Shown here piece after piece: positions 19,741 through 29,387 of a stretch of 64,000 nt of DNA. The stretch is from Ascoidea rubescens DSM 1968 (taxonomy: Eukaryota > Ascomycota > Saccharomycetes > Ascoideales > Ascoideaceae): the NCBI RefSeq assembly GCF_001661345.1, contig NW_017962914.1:1080439-1144438 (forward strand), read 5' to 3'. A model generated the notes under the pieces. The model ran no database searches. It was not told the origin of the DNA and saw nothing but the letters and a program-made list of their open reading frames with translations. The position numbers were made by a program, and so were the translations under genes. Within the stretch, counting starts at the first letter, position 1. Each line of letters opens with the position of its first letter.

Positions 19741-19823
19741 AAAATAAATAAATAAATAAACAAAATAAAATAAAATAAAATAAAATAAAATAAAATAAAA
19801 TAAAATAAAATAAAATAAAAAAA
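19741..19823. repeat. AAATA / AAAAT microsatellite
   Basis: A run of AAAT units that turns into perfect AAAAT pentamers, ending in an A tract. It lies about 100 bases beyond the stop of the FAA2-like gene. A second short repeat, ATTCA units, is at 19887-19916. Confidence 0.9.
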
Positions 19824-19917
19824 CTATAAGTATTAACAAAGTCAATTATATACCAAACTTGCTTCAATTAAATTAAATTAAATTACATTCAATTCAATTC
19901 AATTCAATTCAATTCTT

Positions 19918-22194
19918 CTATAAATTGGTCTTGATAAATAATTTCCCTTCATTGTACATTTCCTCAATTTCGTATTTAAATTTATAGAACGATCTCTCTC
20001 TAACAGTTTTCAATGTGGGTGTAATGGTATTATCAATAACTGAAAATGGTTCAAATTCAAAATAAACATTATGAATCTTTTCATAGTTTTGCAATCCAAC
20101 TCTTTCAATATTGTAATTAAAATCGCGTAGAATCAACTTTTTAACCTCTAGATTATTATTGATTCGATATTTCAACTCCTTCAATTGCTCTTTTCTCTCA
20201 ATTTTTTTATACTTGAAACTTGTTATCAACTCTTTAAACTTTCTATCAACATTATCTCCTCCAACTTCAAACAACTTTCTTAAATACTTGATAATGTAAT
20301 TCGCATCCAACCCAATAATCGCAACCAAATAGTTCTTCTTATCGTTCCCAAAACAGTAAATTTGATTAATCACTGAATTGCAGTTGAAATACGTATTTTC
20401 AACTTTATCAATCGAAATGCATTTCCCATTGGACAAAACCAAAACATTCTTGACTCTATCAACAATATTCAAATTATTGTCATCGTCAATATACCCAATA
20501 TCTCCGGTTTTAAACCATCCATCTTTATCAAAATGCTGAGTATTCAATTCCTCGTTTCTAAAATACCTTTGAAACACAATTGGTCCTCGAACTAGTATTT
20601 CTCCAGATTTGTTTTTATTCCAAGTGTAATCTAAGCTTGGAATGTTTTTCAATCTCACTTCAATGCATGGGCCGATTGGTCCTGTTGTACCAAAAGATGG
20701 TTTGTGGTTAATAAAAGACTGAGAAACAATAGAATGGGTCTCAGTTAACCCATAGCCTTGAATAAAACCAATATTAAACAAAGCAGACAAAAATTCAATG
20801 TTTTCTCTTGGAATTGAGTTACCACCAACGACAATGATTTCAGTTTTCTCAAATCCTAGCTTTTTCTTGATTCTATTGAACAATATCTTGTCATAAATAA
20901 AACTAGAGTTTTTATTTGAATTGTAATCCTCTTTTCGTAATCCTGAAATCTTGTTATTTGAACCTCTTGAAAAGCAAAACTTGTCATTTAATTTATTTTT
21001 CAAGATCAATTCAAGTTGAGTTAACACCCTTGGAATTGTTATGAAATGAGTGGGCTTTATCAATTTTATGTCCCTGAAGATCTTCTTATGATTGTCAGAA
21101 TCTTCGGGGAAATAAATAGTCGAGCCAATTAAGATTTCATAATTCAAACAGTTTCTCGAGTAAATATGAGCCAAAGGTAGAAAACAGAGAGATCTCAAGT
21201 AGGAAGATTTTGGTTTCAAAACCGTAGCACACATTGAAGTCAAAGAAGCAATGGCGTTTGCATGGGACAATTGAACGCCCTTTAATACATTTGAGGAGTT
21301 GGTAGTGGTTCCAGAGGTGAAGGAAATGGTGTAAACGTCGTTTGGAGTTGGAGCTATAAATGGATAGTAGTTTAGTTTACCGATTTCAATTAGAGAATGG
21401 AAATCGTATAGTAAACAATTTGCGTTATAAGAAGTGTTAAACAAATTTGAGTCGAAATCCATTGATAAAGGGTCAATTGAAATTAGAATCTTTAGGGAAT
21501 CGAGTTTACCATTTTTTTTCAAGTTGAGCACTTTCAAGATTTTATCTCTTGTTAAAATGAGGATTGGAGACTGAGTTATCTCCAAGATTTTTTCTATACT
21601 TTCGTTGTTTGAATTGTAGTAAAGAGGAGCATTGATGATGGAATAAGCATGGCAAGCGAAATCGACTAGAAACCATTGATAGCAGTTTGGAGCCAAGATG
21701 GTTAGAATGAAGTTGTTTTTAATATTGTTTGAGTTTGGATTAAGAAGGGCACTGTTGATGGTGTTGGTATTTTTGTTAATGTTGTTGAAATTGTTGTTAT
21801 GAATGTCGTTAAACAAATACAATAAAGCCGAACCTATATAGGATCTTAGCTCGTCGACCTGTTTAAAAGTCAAGAAAGAGTAATAGTTGTTGAATCTTTT
21901 TTTGTTAAAGTTGTATGCTTTATGAGCTAGTAGGTTTTTCTTTGAGTATTTTTTCAAATTGTAGTTGAAATTATCGAATAACGTAGTGATTTGAGGGTGA
22001 AAAATGGAATGCAAACGATCTTTTGAGATTTCGTTTCGTAAGATTGGAGAATAGCCATCGATTTTGGTGTTAGGCAAGGCAATGACATTAGCAATTGGGG
22101 AGGAATATGGGTTATAAGGTAGTTTTTTCAAGACACTATCAACAGATAAACCATTTTGATAGACAGGTAGAGGAATTAAAGGTGGAGTTGACAT
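19918..22194 (-). CDS. medium/long-chain acyl-CoA synthetase, Faa2 type
   Basis: 758 residues (S. cerevisiae Faa2 has 744). Motifs: YTISFTSGTTT (about 288-298, ATP phosphate loop), CFLPLAHIYSRNC, GYGLTETHS (about 481-489), DGWFKTGDIGYIDDD (about 555-569) and NIVDRVKNVLVLSNGKCIS. The motif spacing and segments such as YQWFLVDFACHAYSIINAPL match Faa2 rather than Faa1/Faa4. Faa2 activates fatty acids with ATP and CoA inside peroxisomes for beta-oxidation. The C-terminus is TNL at the position of the EKL of Faa2; it is not a clean PTS1, so location is inferred. The phosphate loop carries a short insert (TTNSSNV before LKGV) where most family members have TGLPKGV. The downstream gene at 15095 is its degenerate paralogue. 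Confidence 0.88.
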   Translation of the reverse strand: MSTPPLIPLPVYQNGLSVDSVLKKLPYNPYSSPIANVIALPNTKIDGYSPILRNEISKDRLHSIFHPQITTLFDNFNYNLKKYSKKNLLAHKAYNFNKKRFNNYYSFLTFKQVDELRSYIGSALLYLFNDIHNNNFNNINKNTNTINSALLNPNSNNIKNNFILTILAPNCYQWFLVDFACHAYSIINAPLYYNSNNESIEKILEITQSPILILTRDKILKVLNLKKNGKLDSLKILISIDPLSMDFDSNLFNTSYNANCLLYDFHSLIEIGKLNYYPFIAPTPNDVYTISFTSGTTTNSSNVLKGVQLSHANAIASLTSMCATVLKPKSSYLRSLCFLPLAHIYSRNCLNYEILIGSTIYFPEDSDNHKKIFRDIKLIKPTHFITIPRVLTQLELILKNKLNDKFCFSRGSNNKISGLRKEDYNSNKNSSFIYDKILFNRIKKKLGFEKTEIIVVGGNSIPRENIEFLSALFNIGFIQGYGLTETHSIVSQSFINHKPSFGTTGPIGPCIEVRLKNIPSLDYTWNKNKSGEILVRGPIVFQRYFRNEELNTQHFDKDGWFKTGDIGYIDDDNNLNIVDRVKNVLVLSNGKCISIDKVENTYFNCNSVINQIYCFGNDKKNYLVAIIGLDANYIIKYLRKLFEVGGDNVDRKFKELITSFKYKKIERKEQLKELKYRINNNLEVKKLILRDFNYNIERVGLQNYEKIHNVYFEFEPFSVIDNTITPTLKTVRERSFYKFKYEIEEMYNEGKLFIKTNL

Positions 22195-23736
22195 TTTATT
22201 TTTGGTTTGGTTTTTTGGAGGAGGAAGAGGAAGAGGAAGAGGAATATAGATTATAAAAGAAAAAGGGAGAAAAGAAGGAATATAAAAAGATTAAGAGAGG
22301 TTTGGGTTATTTTTGATGTTTATATCTTGGACAACGAAACAATGCAGCGAATACTTAGTAAAATAGTGAAACGAAGAGAAAGAAAGCAATGAAGAATCAA
22401 GTCAAATTTATTTCATTTGTTTAAATAGCCTAATTGTTGGTAAAATTCAAGCTCGAAAAGGGTTGAAAAACACTAAGTGATGGCTTTTTCAAAGAAAGCA
22501 AAAAGCAAAGGGACTACAGGAAAATGTTTGGGCAAGCTATCGAATTGAATTCAGAAGTGAAAAGAAAATGAAGAAGAAATAAACCTTCGATTGAACCATT
22601 ATAAATAGTAAAACAGAGAGCTGTGCTTGAGTAGTAATTACGTTTAAAGGCTCGCGAATTAGCAAAACAAGAAAAGTTTACATGAAATGGAACAGTACTT
22701 TTTTGGTAAAGAAGTCGAAAGAAGAAGAAGAGCTTTTGGGGTGAGAATTTACCACTTTCAAGGACCAAATGGAGCAACTCAAGGAGCCTCTACAGACACT
22801 GCCAAAGAATCCAGATTGGACGAGGTTGGAGAGCTCCTTGAGCTGGAACAGATGCTGCTTCAACTCAAGCTGAATTTGCTTTCCATTGGCCTGTTCGACT
22901 TCCTTCAATTGCACCAGAGAATAGCTGTTGGGCCTGCGACAGTCCAGCACCCACTCCCACAGGGAACTGGCCCAACAGACCCAGCCAACGCCAGGAGGCA
23001 CACACAGCTCTGGTGCTCTTCAATAACAGGCTCATCCACCAGCACAGCTCTTCTTCCTCTCCTTCTTCTTCTTCTTCTTCTTCTCCCTCTTCTTTCAAAG
23101 TTTCTAAAATTACATCATGCATTGATTGCGCATTGTACTACAGCTATTTGCATTAAAAAGCATGGGATTACTACGCCTTAGCATGCCTCAACATGCCTCA
23201 ACATGCCTGGACCTCATAAGGCTTCTTTTGTTGTTCTTTCCTCTTTCTTCCTGCTTTTTGCTTCCTTTTCTTCTTCTGTTTCCTATGTTGCTTTTTCGGC
23301 TCCTCCAGTTTTACCTTCCATTTCCATTTTCTTTCTCTTCTCTTTCTCTCTCTTTTCTTTCATACTGGAGCGATTATTACTCTATCCAGTTAAAAGTTAC
23401 ATTTGCCTTCTTTGTGGATACAGAACCTGTGCTATCGGGTTGCGTTTTCACAGGGGTTTCCCACATCTCTGGGTCTGTTTCGCGCTTCACCCACCGAGAA
23501 GCGCCCGTCTGGGAAGGGCGCTGTTTTTTCCCTTTTTTTCCTCTGTTCTCCATCCACTTAAATATCACTTATCTTCTTTTTTTCTACAATCACCATCATA
23601 TTTCTTTGAGATCTCTTAGTCTTTTCATTCTTAGACTGCTTTTCATTTTCTTTCTTCCTGTCTCTGATTCAGTGCTCTCTCTGCCTTTTCTGCTTTACTT
23701 CTCTATATCCTTTTGCTCTTACACCCATCTCAAACA
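22195..23736. other. intergenic: divergent promoters of FAA2-like gene and PEX5, with GC-rich island
   Basis: A-rich on the FAA2-like side, GC-rich around 22770-23050, a CTT trinucleotide run at about 23059-23092, then a strongly CT-rich block 23230-23720 before PEX5, typical of a yeast start-site zone. A minus-strand frame at 22678-23001 with a coiled-coil-like segment (QLKEVEQANGKQIQLELKQH) is the only coding-like signal and is not called as a gene. Confidence 0.45.
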
Positions 23737-25644
23737 ATGTCCTTTTTAGCTGGAGGCTCTGAATGCTCAGCATCAAGAAATCCCATTTCCCAATTTTCAA
23801 AACAGGCTGGAGGTGATTCCTTAAACCAGTCCTTTTTAAATAATTCCAGCATCAATACCAACTTACAACAGCAACAGCAACAGCAACAACAGCAAAATCA
23901 ACAAAATCTCATTCGAAATGAACTAAATCTAAACTCAAACGATTTAAATTCAATGAACTCGTTTTTCAATAACAATGATTTAAATACAAATGCAGATGCT
24001 TTTAATTTACAGCCTCTATCAAATGAACTAAACCTAATCAATCAACGTCAACATCAACACCAAAATGCCAATCAAAATAATCCCACTGAAAATTGGTTAG
24101 GCGAATTTCATACTCCGGGCGTATCTTTAAACCAATCTCAACTCCAACCTCAGCTCCAAAATCAAGACTGGTCTCAAGAATTTAATAACTTTGCTCAATC
24201 TAAATCTCAACCCCAACCCCAACACCAACACCAACACCAACATCAATCAAACCAATTTAATCCTCAACTAAACCAATTCAACTCTCGTTTGAATTCTTTT
24301 GCTCCTCGTTTTAACTCTTTCAACCCCCAACTAAACTCATTTAATCAAAACATCCCATTCGCAAACCAAGCTCCTCTCCAAACATCAAAAGATCAAGTAA
24401 ATTGGGATGACCAATTTTCCATGATGGAAAATGAAATTAAATTAAAAGAAAACAAAAATGGAAGCGAAAAAGAAAAAGAAAAGGAAAAGGAACATGAAAA
24501 GGGAAGGGAAATCCCAAACCAAGACCAAGAAATTGATACAGATAACGAAAAATTAAAAGAAAATTACCCTATAATCCTAGAAGATAAATTCAACTCAAAT
24601 TTCGATGAGATTTGGAACTCTTTGGACAACCAAAATTTAAATGACGACTTTCGTAACTATGCCTTAAACCGCTCGGATTTCGGTAAATACCAATTTGAAA
24701 GTGATCACAATAACCAATTCTCAAAACTACTAAACCCTTACGAAATTGGTCTCCAACTAATGGAAAATGGTGCAAAACTATCTGAAGCTGCTTTAGCATT
24801 CGAAGCAGCTGTCAAACAAAACCCAGACCACATAGACGCTTGGTTAAAACTAGGTGAAGTTCAAACTGCCAATGAAAAGGAAATTGCTGGTTTAACTGCC
24901 TTGGAAAAATGCCTTGAATTGGATCCAAACAACCTACCTGCTTTATTAAACTTGTCCATTAGTTATATCAATGAAGGTTACGATAACGCTGCTTTTTCAA
25001 CTTTAGAAAAATGGATTCTAACAAAATACCCTGGTTTAGTTGATTTTTCAACCAATACCAATGGCACTTTGGACAGAAAATCTTTAAATAAAAAAGTCAC
25101 TGATTTATTCATAAAAGAAGCCCAATTACTCTACAATGATCCTTCAAAACAAATGGATCCCGATGTTCAGTTAGGTTTAGGTGTGTTATTTTACGCAAAT
25201 GAGGATTTCGACAAGACTATTGACTGCTTTAAAACAGCTTTGGATTTAAAACCTGATGATGAGTTATTATGGAACAGATTAGGCGCTGCTTTGGCTAATA
25301 GCAGCAGAAGTGAAGAAGCAATCGATGCCTATTTCAAGGCTTTGCAAATCAAACCAACTTTCGTTAGAGCGAGATATAATTTAGGCGTCAGTTGTATAAA
25401 TATTGGTTGTTATAAAGAAGCTGTCGAGCATTTATTGGGTGGGCTAGCATTACATAAAGTTGAAAAAGTTGAGGGAATTGACTCAGATCCAAATGACTCT
25501 CAGTTTAATATAACTAAAAACCAAAGTAACAGTTTGATGGAGACTTTAAAGAGAGCCTTCTTATCTATGGACAGGAGAGATTTATTAGAAAAAGTTAAGC
25601 CTGGAATGGATATTGAACAATTTAGAAATGAATTTTCATTTTAG
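23737..25644 (+). CDS. PEX5: peroxisomal targeting signal 1 receptor Pex5
   Basis: 635 residues from ATG at 23737 (a longer frame opens eight codons earlier at a TTG, not a start). The N-terminus GGSECSASRNPISQFSKQ carries the conserved cysteine that is monoubiquitinated for receptor recycling. The disordered N-half is Gln/Asn-rich with WxxxF/Y-type motifs (NWLGEF, DWSQEF, WDDQF, FDEIWNSL) that bind Pex14 and Pex13. TPR repeats occupy about 330-600; blocks such as NGAKLSEAALAFEAAVKQNP and RSEEAIDAYFKALQIKPTF are nearly invariant. The end KPGMDIEQFRNEFSF matches the family. Pex5 binds C-terminal SKL-type signals in the cytosol and carries cargo across the peroxisomal membrane. The urate oxidase 2.6 kb downstream is one such cargo. 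Confidence 0.97.
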   Translation: MSFLAGGSECSASRNPISQFSKQAGGDSLNQSFLNNSSINTNLQQQQQQQQQQNQQNLIRNELNLNSNDLNSMNSFFNNNDLNTNADAFNLQPLSNELNLINQRQHQHQNANQNNPTENWLGEFHTPGVSLNQSQLQPQLQNQDWSQEFNNFAQSKSQPQPQHQHQHQHQSNQFNPQLNQFNSRLNSFAPRFNSFNPQLNSFNQNIPFANQAPLQTSKDQVNWDDQFSMMENEIKLKENKNGSEKEKEKEKEHEKGREIPNQDQEIDTDNEKLKENYPIILEDKFNSNFDEIWNSLDNQNLNDDFRNYALNRSDFGKYQFESDHNNQFSKLLNPYEIGLQLMENGAKLSEAALAFEAAVKQNPDHIDAWLKLGEVQTANEKEIAGLTALEKCLELDPNNLPALLNLSISYINEGYDNAAFSTLEKWILTKYPGLVDFSTNTNGTLDRKSLNKKVTDLFIKEAQLLYNDPSKQMDPDVQLGLGVLFYANEDFDKTIDCFKTALDLKPDDELLWNRLGAALANSSRSEEAIDAYFKALQIKPTFVRARYNLGVSCINIGCYKEAVEHLLGGLALHKVEKVEGIDSDPNDSQFNITKNQSNSLMETLKRAFLSMDRRDLLEKVKPGMDIEQFRNEFSF

Positions 25645-25874
25645 TGATTAAAAAAAAAAAAGTGAAAGACAAAATTAAAATATTTATAGTTTAATAATAC
25701 TATCATTTGCATAATATATTTTACATGAATATATTAATATATATGCGCTAGTTGAAAAAAAAAATAAAAATAAGACAAAAAAGTAAATTTATAAAGAAGT
25801 TTTATGAAATTGTACGAGATTGTATGGAATCTAAATAATTAAGTGAAATTATTATTTTGAATTAATTATTTAAA

Positions 25875-27296
25875 TTAAGTATTTGAATTATTATGAGAAT
25901 TGATCTTTTCTAAAAAACGAAGTAAATTTTTATTTGATTTTTCAATCATTTTTTGATTAATTTCATTAACTGTCACAGAATTTGATTTGTTATTTGAGTG
26001 ATGATTTAAATCGTTTTTATTATTGGTAGTGGCAGTGGAAGTAGAAGTGGCGGTATCATTTTGTAGTAAAGCTGAATCGATTTGATTAAAGATCCCAGAG
26101 ATTGGGAAATTATTAATATTATTTAAATTGTCATTGAAATAGGTATCGTATATGTTTGGATCTTTAAATAAGATATGATTTGAATTTAAGTATAATGGAG
26201 AAGAAGAAGGGATATAAATATTTGTGATATTGTTATTGTTATTGTTGTTATTGCTATTGTTATTGTTATTAGAAGGGTTTAAATAGTCTAGTTGTTGATT
26301 ATATAGTTCCGTTATTAGGGCTATTGATTGCATTAAATTTTCAAGGGAACCTTGTAAATTAAGAGAGATTAGATTTGAGAATGGGTAGGTTGAATTATTT
26401 GATATGTCAGAAGAGCAGTTGATGATGGATATTAGATCGGTTAAAGAGAGAATTGAATTGAGATTAAGATTTTGGTTGAGATTTTGATTAAGATTTTTTA
26501 AGGTGTTTATGGTGAATTGGTTATCAATGTCGTTTTTAAGGTAGTTGTTAATTTCTTGGTAGATTGAGTTATTTAGTAGAAGGGTCAAAGAGTAGATGGA
26601 GTTTTTATTACCAATTTTGTTTGAGATTAGTTCATTTAGCGAGTTATATAGGTAATAGGTAATATATAGGATAGCTAGAGAAATCTTTTGAGGAGAGCCT
26701 ATAAGGGTTAATTGGTTATTTATGACGATATTTTCGTGTTGATTTTTATGTTGGTTGTAGATGATATCCGATAATTGAAATTTTGAGCAGAAGCTTGATT
26801 TATTTTCGAAAGAAAGGATTAGTATATGTAACAAAGCCAAGTCTGAATTTGATAATAAAATTGATAGCTGTGAATTCTTCCTTTTTTTAAAAAAGTTGTT
26901 TGATTTAAAACAATATAGATTTGAGTTTATGTTGTCTAAATAATTTAGGACTTTTCTTTTGATATAGTTTTTTCTTTCTTTGGCCAATTTAATCTTTCGA
27001 CTTGTGGGGATATAAGTATCCTTTTTTTGGGGAGCGTAGTTGGTTTTGCTATTGTAGTTGGGATTATAATTAAGATTGTAATTGTAATTGTAGTTGTAGT
27101 TGTAGTTGTAATTGTTGTTATTAGGATTATAATTATTATTGTAGTAGTAATTCGAAGAATCAATGTTATTTGATAATAATTTTGGTCTTGGTGGGATAAA
27201 AGGCGTTGAGGCTGGAGTAAAGGCTGCCGAAGCCTGAATTGAAGAGGAATAAGCGCCTTGAGAATCAGGACGAGGTCTCTTTCGTGGAGGAGGCAT
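25875..27296 (-). CDS. Asn-rich protein with possible divergent KH-like domains
   Basis: 473 residues. N-terminus MPPPRKRPRPDSQ is basic and proline-rich and could be a nuclear signal; residues 45-85 are a Tyr/Asn run (YNYNYNYNYN). Two segments have a KH-like rhythm but no GxxG loop: around 140-215 (LSILLSNSDLALLHILIL, then NNQLTLIGSPQKISLAILYI) and 235-335 (YSLTLLLNNSIYQEINNYL, then LISLNLQGSLENLMQSIALI). Each has a hydrophobic strand, a helix, and a strand-Gly-Ser-helix end. Divergent KH domains would mean RNA binding, but this is inference from pattern only. The C-terminal third is Asn-rich with a final helix. No named orthologue recognised. It is convergent with PEX5, 230 bases between stops. 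Confidence 0.55.
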   Translation of the reverse strand: MPPPRKRPRPDSQGAYSSSIQASAAFTPASTPFIPPRPKLLSNNIDSSNYYYNNNYNPNNNNYNYNYNYNYNYNLNYNPNYNSKTNYAPQKKDTYIPTSRKIKLAKERKNYIKRKVLNYLDNINSNLYCFKSNNFFKKRKNSQLSILLSNSDLALLHILILSFENKSSFCSKFQLSDIIYNQHKNQHENIVINNQLTLIGSPQKISLAILYITYYLYNSLNELISNKIGNKNSIYSLTLLLNNSIYQEINNYLKNDIDNQFTINTLKNLNQNLNQNLNLNSILSLTDLISIINCSSDISNNSTYPFSNLISLNLQGSLENLMQSIALITELYNQQLDYLNPSNNNNNSNNNNNNNNITNIYIPSSSPLYLNSNHILFKDPNIYDTYFNDNLNNINNFPISGIFNQIDSALLQNDTATSTSTATTNNKNDLNHHSNNKSNSVTVNEINQKMIEKSNKNLLRFLEKINSHNNSNT

Positions 27297-28247
27297 TATG
27301 ATAGGAGTGTAGAAGAAGCAAAATCAGCAAAAGTAGCAAAAGTAGCAAAAGAAGCAACAACAAAAAATAAACCCGTGAACAATTAAAAGCTGGCACGTGA
27401 CTGAAGGTTTTGTATGTTTTGCTGCTTTTGCTGCTTTTGCTGATTTTACTTCTTTTGCTACTTTTTCTGGAGAAAACTGAAGAAGAAAAGCTGGAAAGAA
27501 AGAGCAATTATTCTGTGATCGCCAACAAAACAAAAGAAATGAGATCATTACCACCTCAGCGAGTGTCGAAAAGAAGAGCAATAGGAAGGTTTTTGCTCTC
27601 GGTGATCCTCTCAATTCTCAACTGGGAAAACAAAATGGAGTTGCTTATCAACACAAACCAAGAGCAGAACAACATGGGCAGCTGTGCATTGTACCAGACA
27701 AAATACCACAGCATCAGAGCACGATTGCGAAGACGACTCCGAAAACACTTGCAAAGCGTGGTTCCATGCTCGAGAAGCAAAATGGTCCAGTTGATGCTCA
27801 GGCTAGGGCTGGATTTGGTGAGGCCCCAATGGAGCTCTTTCTATGGGCAGGAGAGCCGGTTTGGTGGTTGAGCATTGTGTTATCTTTACAGTGCTATCAT
27901 CGAGCAGTGTTGAGCATGGCGATGGGCTATCGTTGAGATGTTATCACTGAGATATTGTTATCGCTGATATAATTGCTACACTTGATCTGTTCTCATCACG
28001 CCACCTCTGCGGAAGATCACGCACACCCGCAGCCATCTGTAACCAGCCGATGCGTCTCTGCGTGCGGCCGCTGCTCACGTGCGCCGTTGAGACCCGGAGG
28101 GCCGGGCCGGAGAGGAGCGGTGCGATAAGCCGGAGAACGAGGTATAAGAAGAGCTGGAGCTGCTGTTTTTGCTTCTCGATTCTTCTCGCTTCTATCTTCA
28201 CTGCTGTGTTCCCATATCCATTGCTGCTGCTACAATCTTTTCTCATT
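27297..28247. promoter_or_regulatory. GC-rich divergent promoter of the Asn-rich gene and urate oxidase
   Basis: A (GCAAAA)-like tract sits next to the Asn-rich gene, with CACGTGAC at 27394-27401. From about 27650 the sequence becomes increasingly GC-rich, peaking at 28010-28140 (includes CACGTG at 28076-28081 and several CGG/CCG triplets). The uricase frame stays open 66 codons upstream of its ATG because of this composition; that part does not resemble uricase. Confidence 0.5.
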
Positions 28248-29150
28248 ATGTCGGTTTTAGTTGACTCCATCTACGGCAAGGACAATGTCAAGTTCTTGAA
28301 AATCAAACGAGACCCATCCAACCCCAAGATCCAAGATGTCATCGAGGTCACTGTGAAGGTGCTTCTCAAAGGTGCCTTTGATGTCTCCTACACAAAGGCT
28401 GATAATTCTCCAATTGTGCCCACAGATACTGTCAAAAACACCATATTGATCAAGGCCAGAACAGAGGACCCCTTCTTGGTCGAAAACTTTGCTAACATCT
28501 TGGCTTCTCATTTCCTCGCCAAATACGATCATATCTCCAGTGTCGACGTCGATATTATCCAGCTCCGATGGTCAAAATACTTGGTCAACGATAAATTCCA
28601 CGACCACTCCTTCATCAAAGATGGTGACGAGAAGAGAATCTGCCATTTATTCAGATCCAGAGTCGGCGACTTCAAATTGACCTCAGGCATCAAGGACCTC
28701 ACTTTGTTGAAGTCCACTGGCTCCATGTTTTACGGCTACAACAAGTGTGACTACACCACCTTGAAACCAACCAACGACAGAATCCTTTCAACTGACGTTG
28801 ATGCCTCCTGGGTTTGGTCAAACCAAATCACCTCCTCAAATATCTCAGATCTATCCAACAATGGTCTATTCGACAAAACATATGCCTCTGCAAGAAAGAT
28901 AACTCTAGATTTGTTTGCAACTCAAAATTCTCCATCTGTTCAAGCTACAATGTATGATATGGCCTCTGAAATCTTGAAAACTTCCTCAAAGATTAAATCT
29001 GTTACTTACACTCTCCCAAATAAACATTACTTCCTAATGGATTTTTCCTGGTTCAATAACTTAAAAAATGATGAGGTTTTCTACCCTTCTCCACATCCAA
29101 ATGGCTTGATCAATTGTACTGTCACTAGAGATCCAAAATCAAAATTATAA
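28248..29150 (+). CDS. urate oxidase (uricase), peroxisomal
   Basis: 300 residues from ATG at 28248, starting MSVLVDSIYGKDNVKFLKI, which carries the catalytic lysine (YGK). The catalytic threonine motif reads PIVPTDTVKNTI, the active-site block is LTLLKSTGSMFYGYNKCDYT then TL, SPSVQATMYDM holds the substrate-binding glutamine, and PNKHYFLMD the catalytic histidine. The C-terminus is SKL, a perfect PTS1. The enzyme oxidises urate to 5-hydroxyisourate with oxygen, releasing peroxide, in purine nitrogen use. S. cerevisiae lacks it, while Candida-type and other yeasts keep it. The first half of the gene is clearly more GC-rich than the second half, as if the promoter GC island ran into the coding sequence. 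Confidence 0.96.
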   Translation: MSVLVDSIYGKDNVKFLKIKRDPSNPKIQDVIEVTVKVLLKGAFDVSYTKADNSPIVPTDTVKNTILIKARTEDPFLVENFANILASHFLAKYDHISSVDVDIIQLRWSKYLVNDKFHDHSFIKDGDEKRICHLFRSRVGDFKLTSGIKDLTLLKSTGSMFYGYNKCDYTTLKPTNDRILSTDVDASWVWSNQITSSNISDLSNNGLFDKTYASARKITLDLFATQNSPSVQATMYDMASEILKTSSKIKSVTYTLPNKHYFLMDFSWFNNLKNDEVFYPSPHPNGLINCTVTRDPKSKL

Positions 29151-29159
29151 TTCTATATT

Positions 29160-29262
29160 TATAATTAATACTATATATTCCTTAATTAACACTATATTCC
29201 TTAATTAATACTATATATTCCTTAGTTAATACTATATATTCCTTAGTTAATACTATGTATTC
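29160..29262 (+). repeat. tandem repeat in the urate oxidase 3' flank
   Basis: About four copies of a 21-23 base unit close to TTAATACTATATATTCCTTA, starting ten bases after the stop codon. Copies differ by a few bases. It would lie in the mRNA 3' untranslated region. Confidence 0.75.
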
Positions 29263-29387
29263 TTCTCCATATAGATATCATATCTATAATCACCCTTAAA
29301 CCAGTTAAATAATGCTTTCACTCCAAGTTATCCATTTCCCTTTTTTTTTCCAAAATCATAAACTATATATGCTCTTATTTTAAAATA

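Larger units (their letters stand above)
18578..19917. other. intergenic: GC-rich promoter island and AT-rich 3' flank
   Basis: Two parts. About 18700-19150 is GC-rich, contains CACGTG at 18819-18824, and is the upstream region of the 1160-residue gene. From 19400 to 19917 it is AT-rich with simple repeats, the 3' flank of the FAA2-like gene. No gene supported; the short plus-strand frame at 19063-19245 has no family resemblance. Confidence 0.45.

Noticed and set aside
18819-28081. CACGTG palindromes (18819, 27394, 28076, also 33272) as a shared control element
   Set aside because: Their number over 64 kb is no greater than expected from base composition, although the 27394 copy is a good Cbf1-type match.
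28050-28247. 66-codon in-frame extension upstream of urate oxidase
   Set aside because: The extension is Arg/Cys/Leu-rich with no uricase resemblance; family members start at the MSVLVDSIYGK position. The open frame follows from local GC richness.
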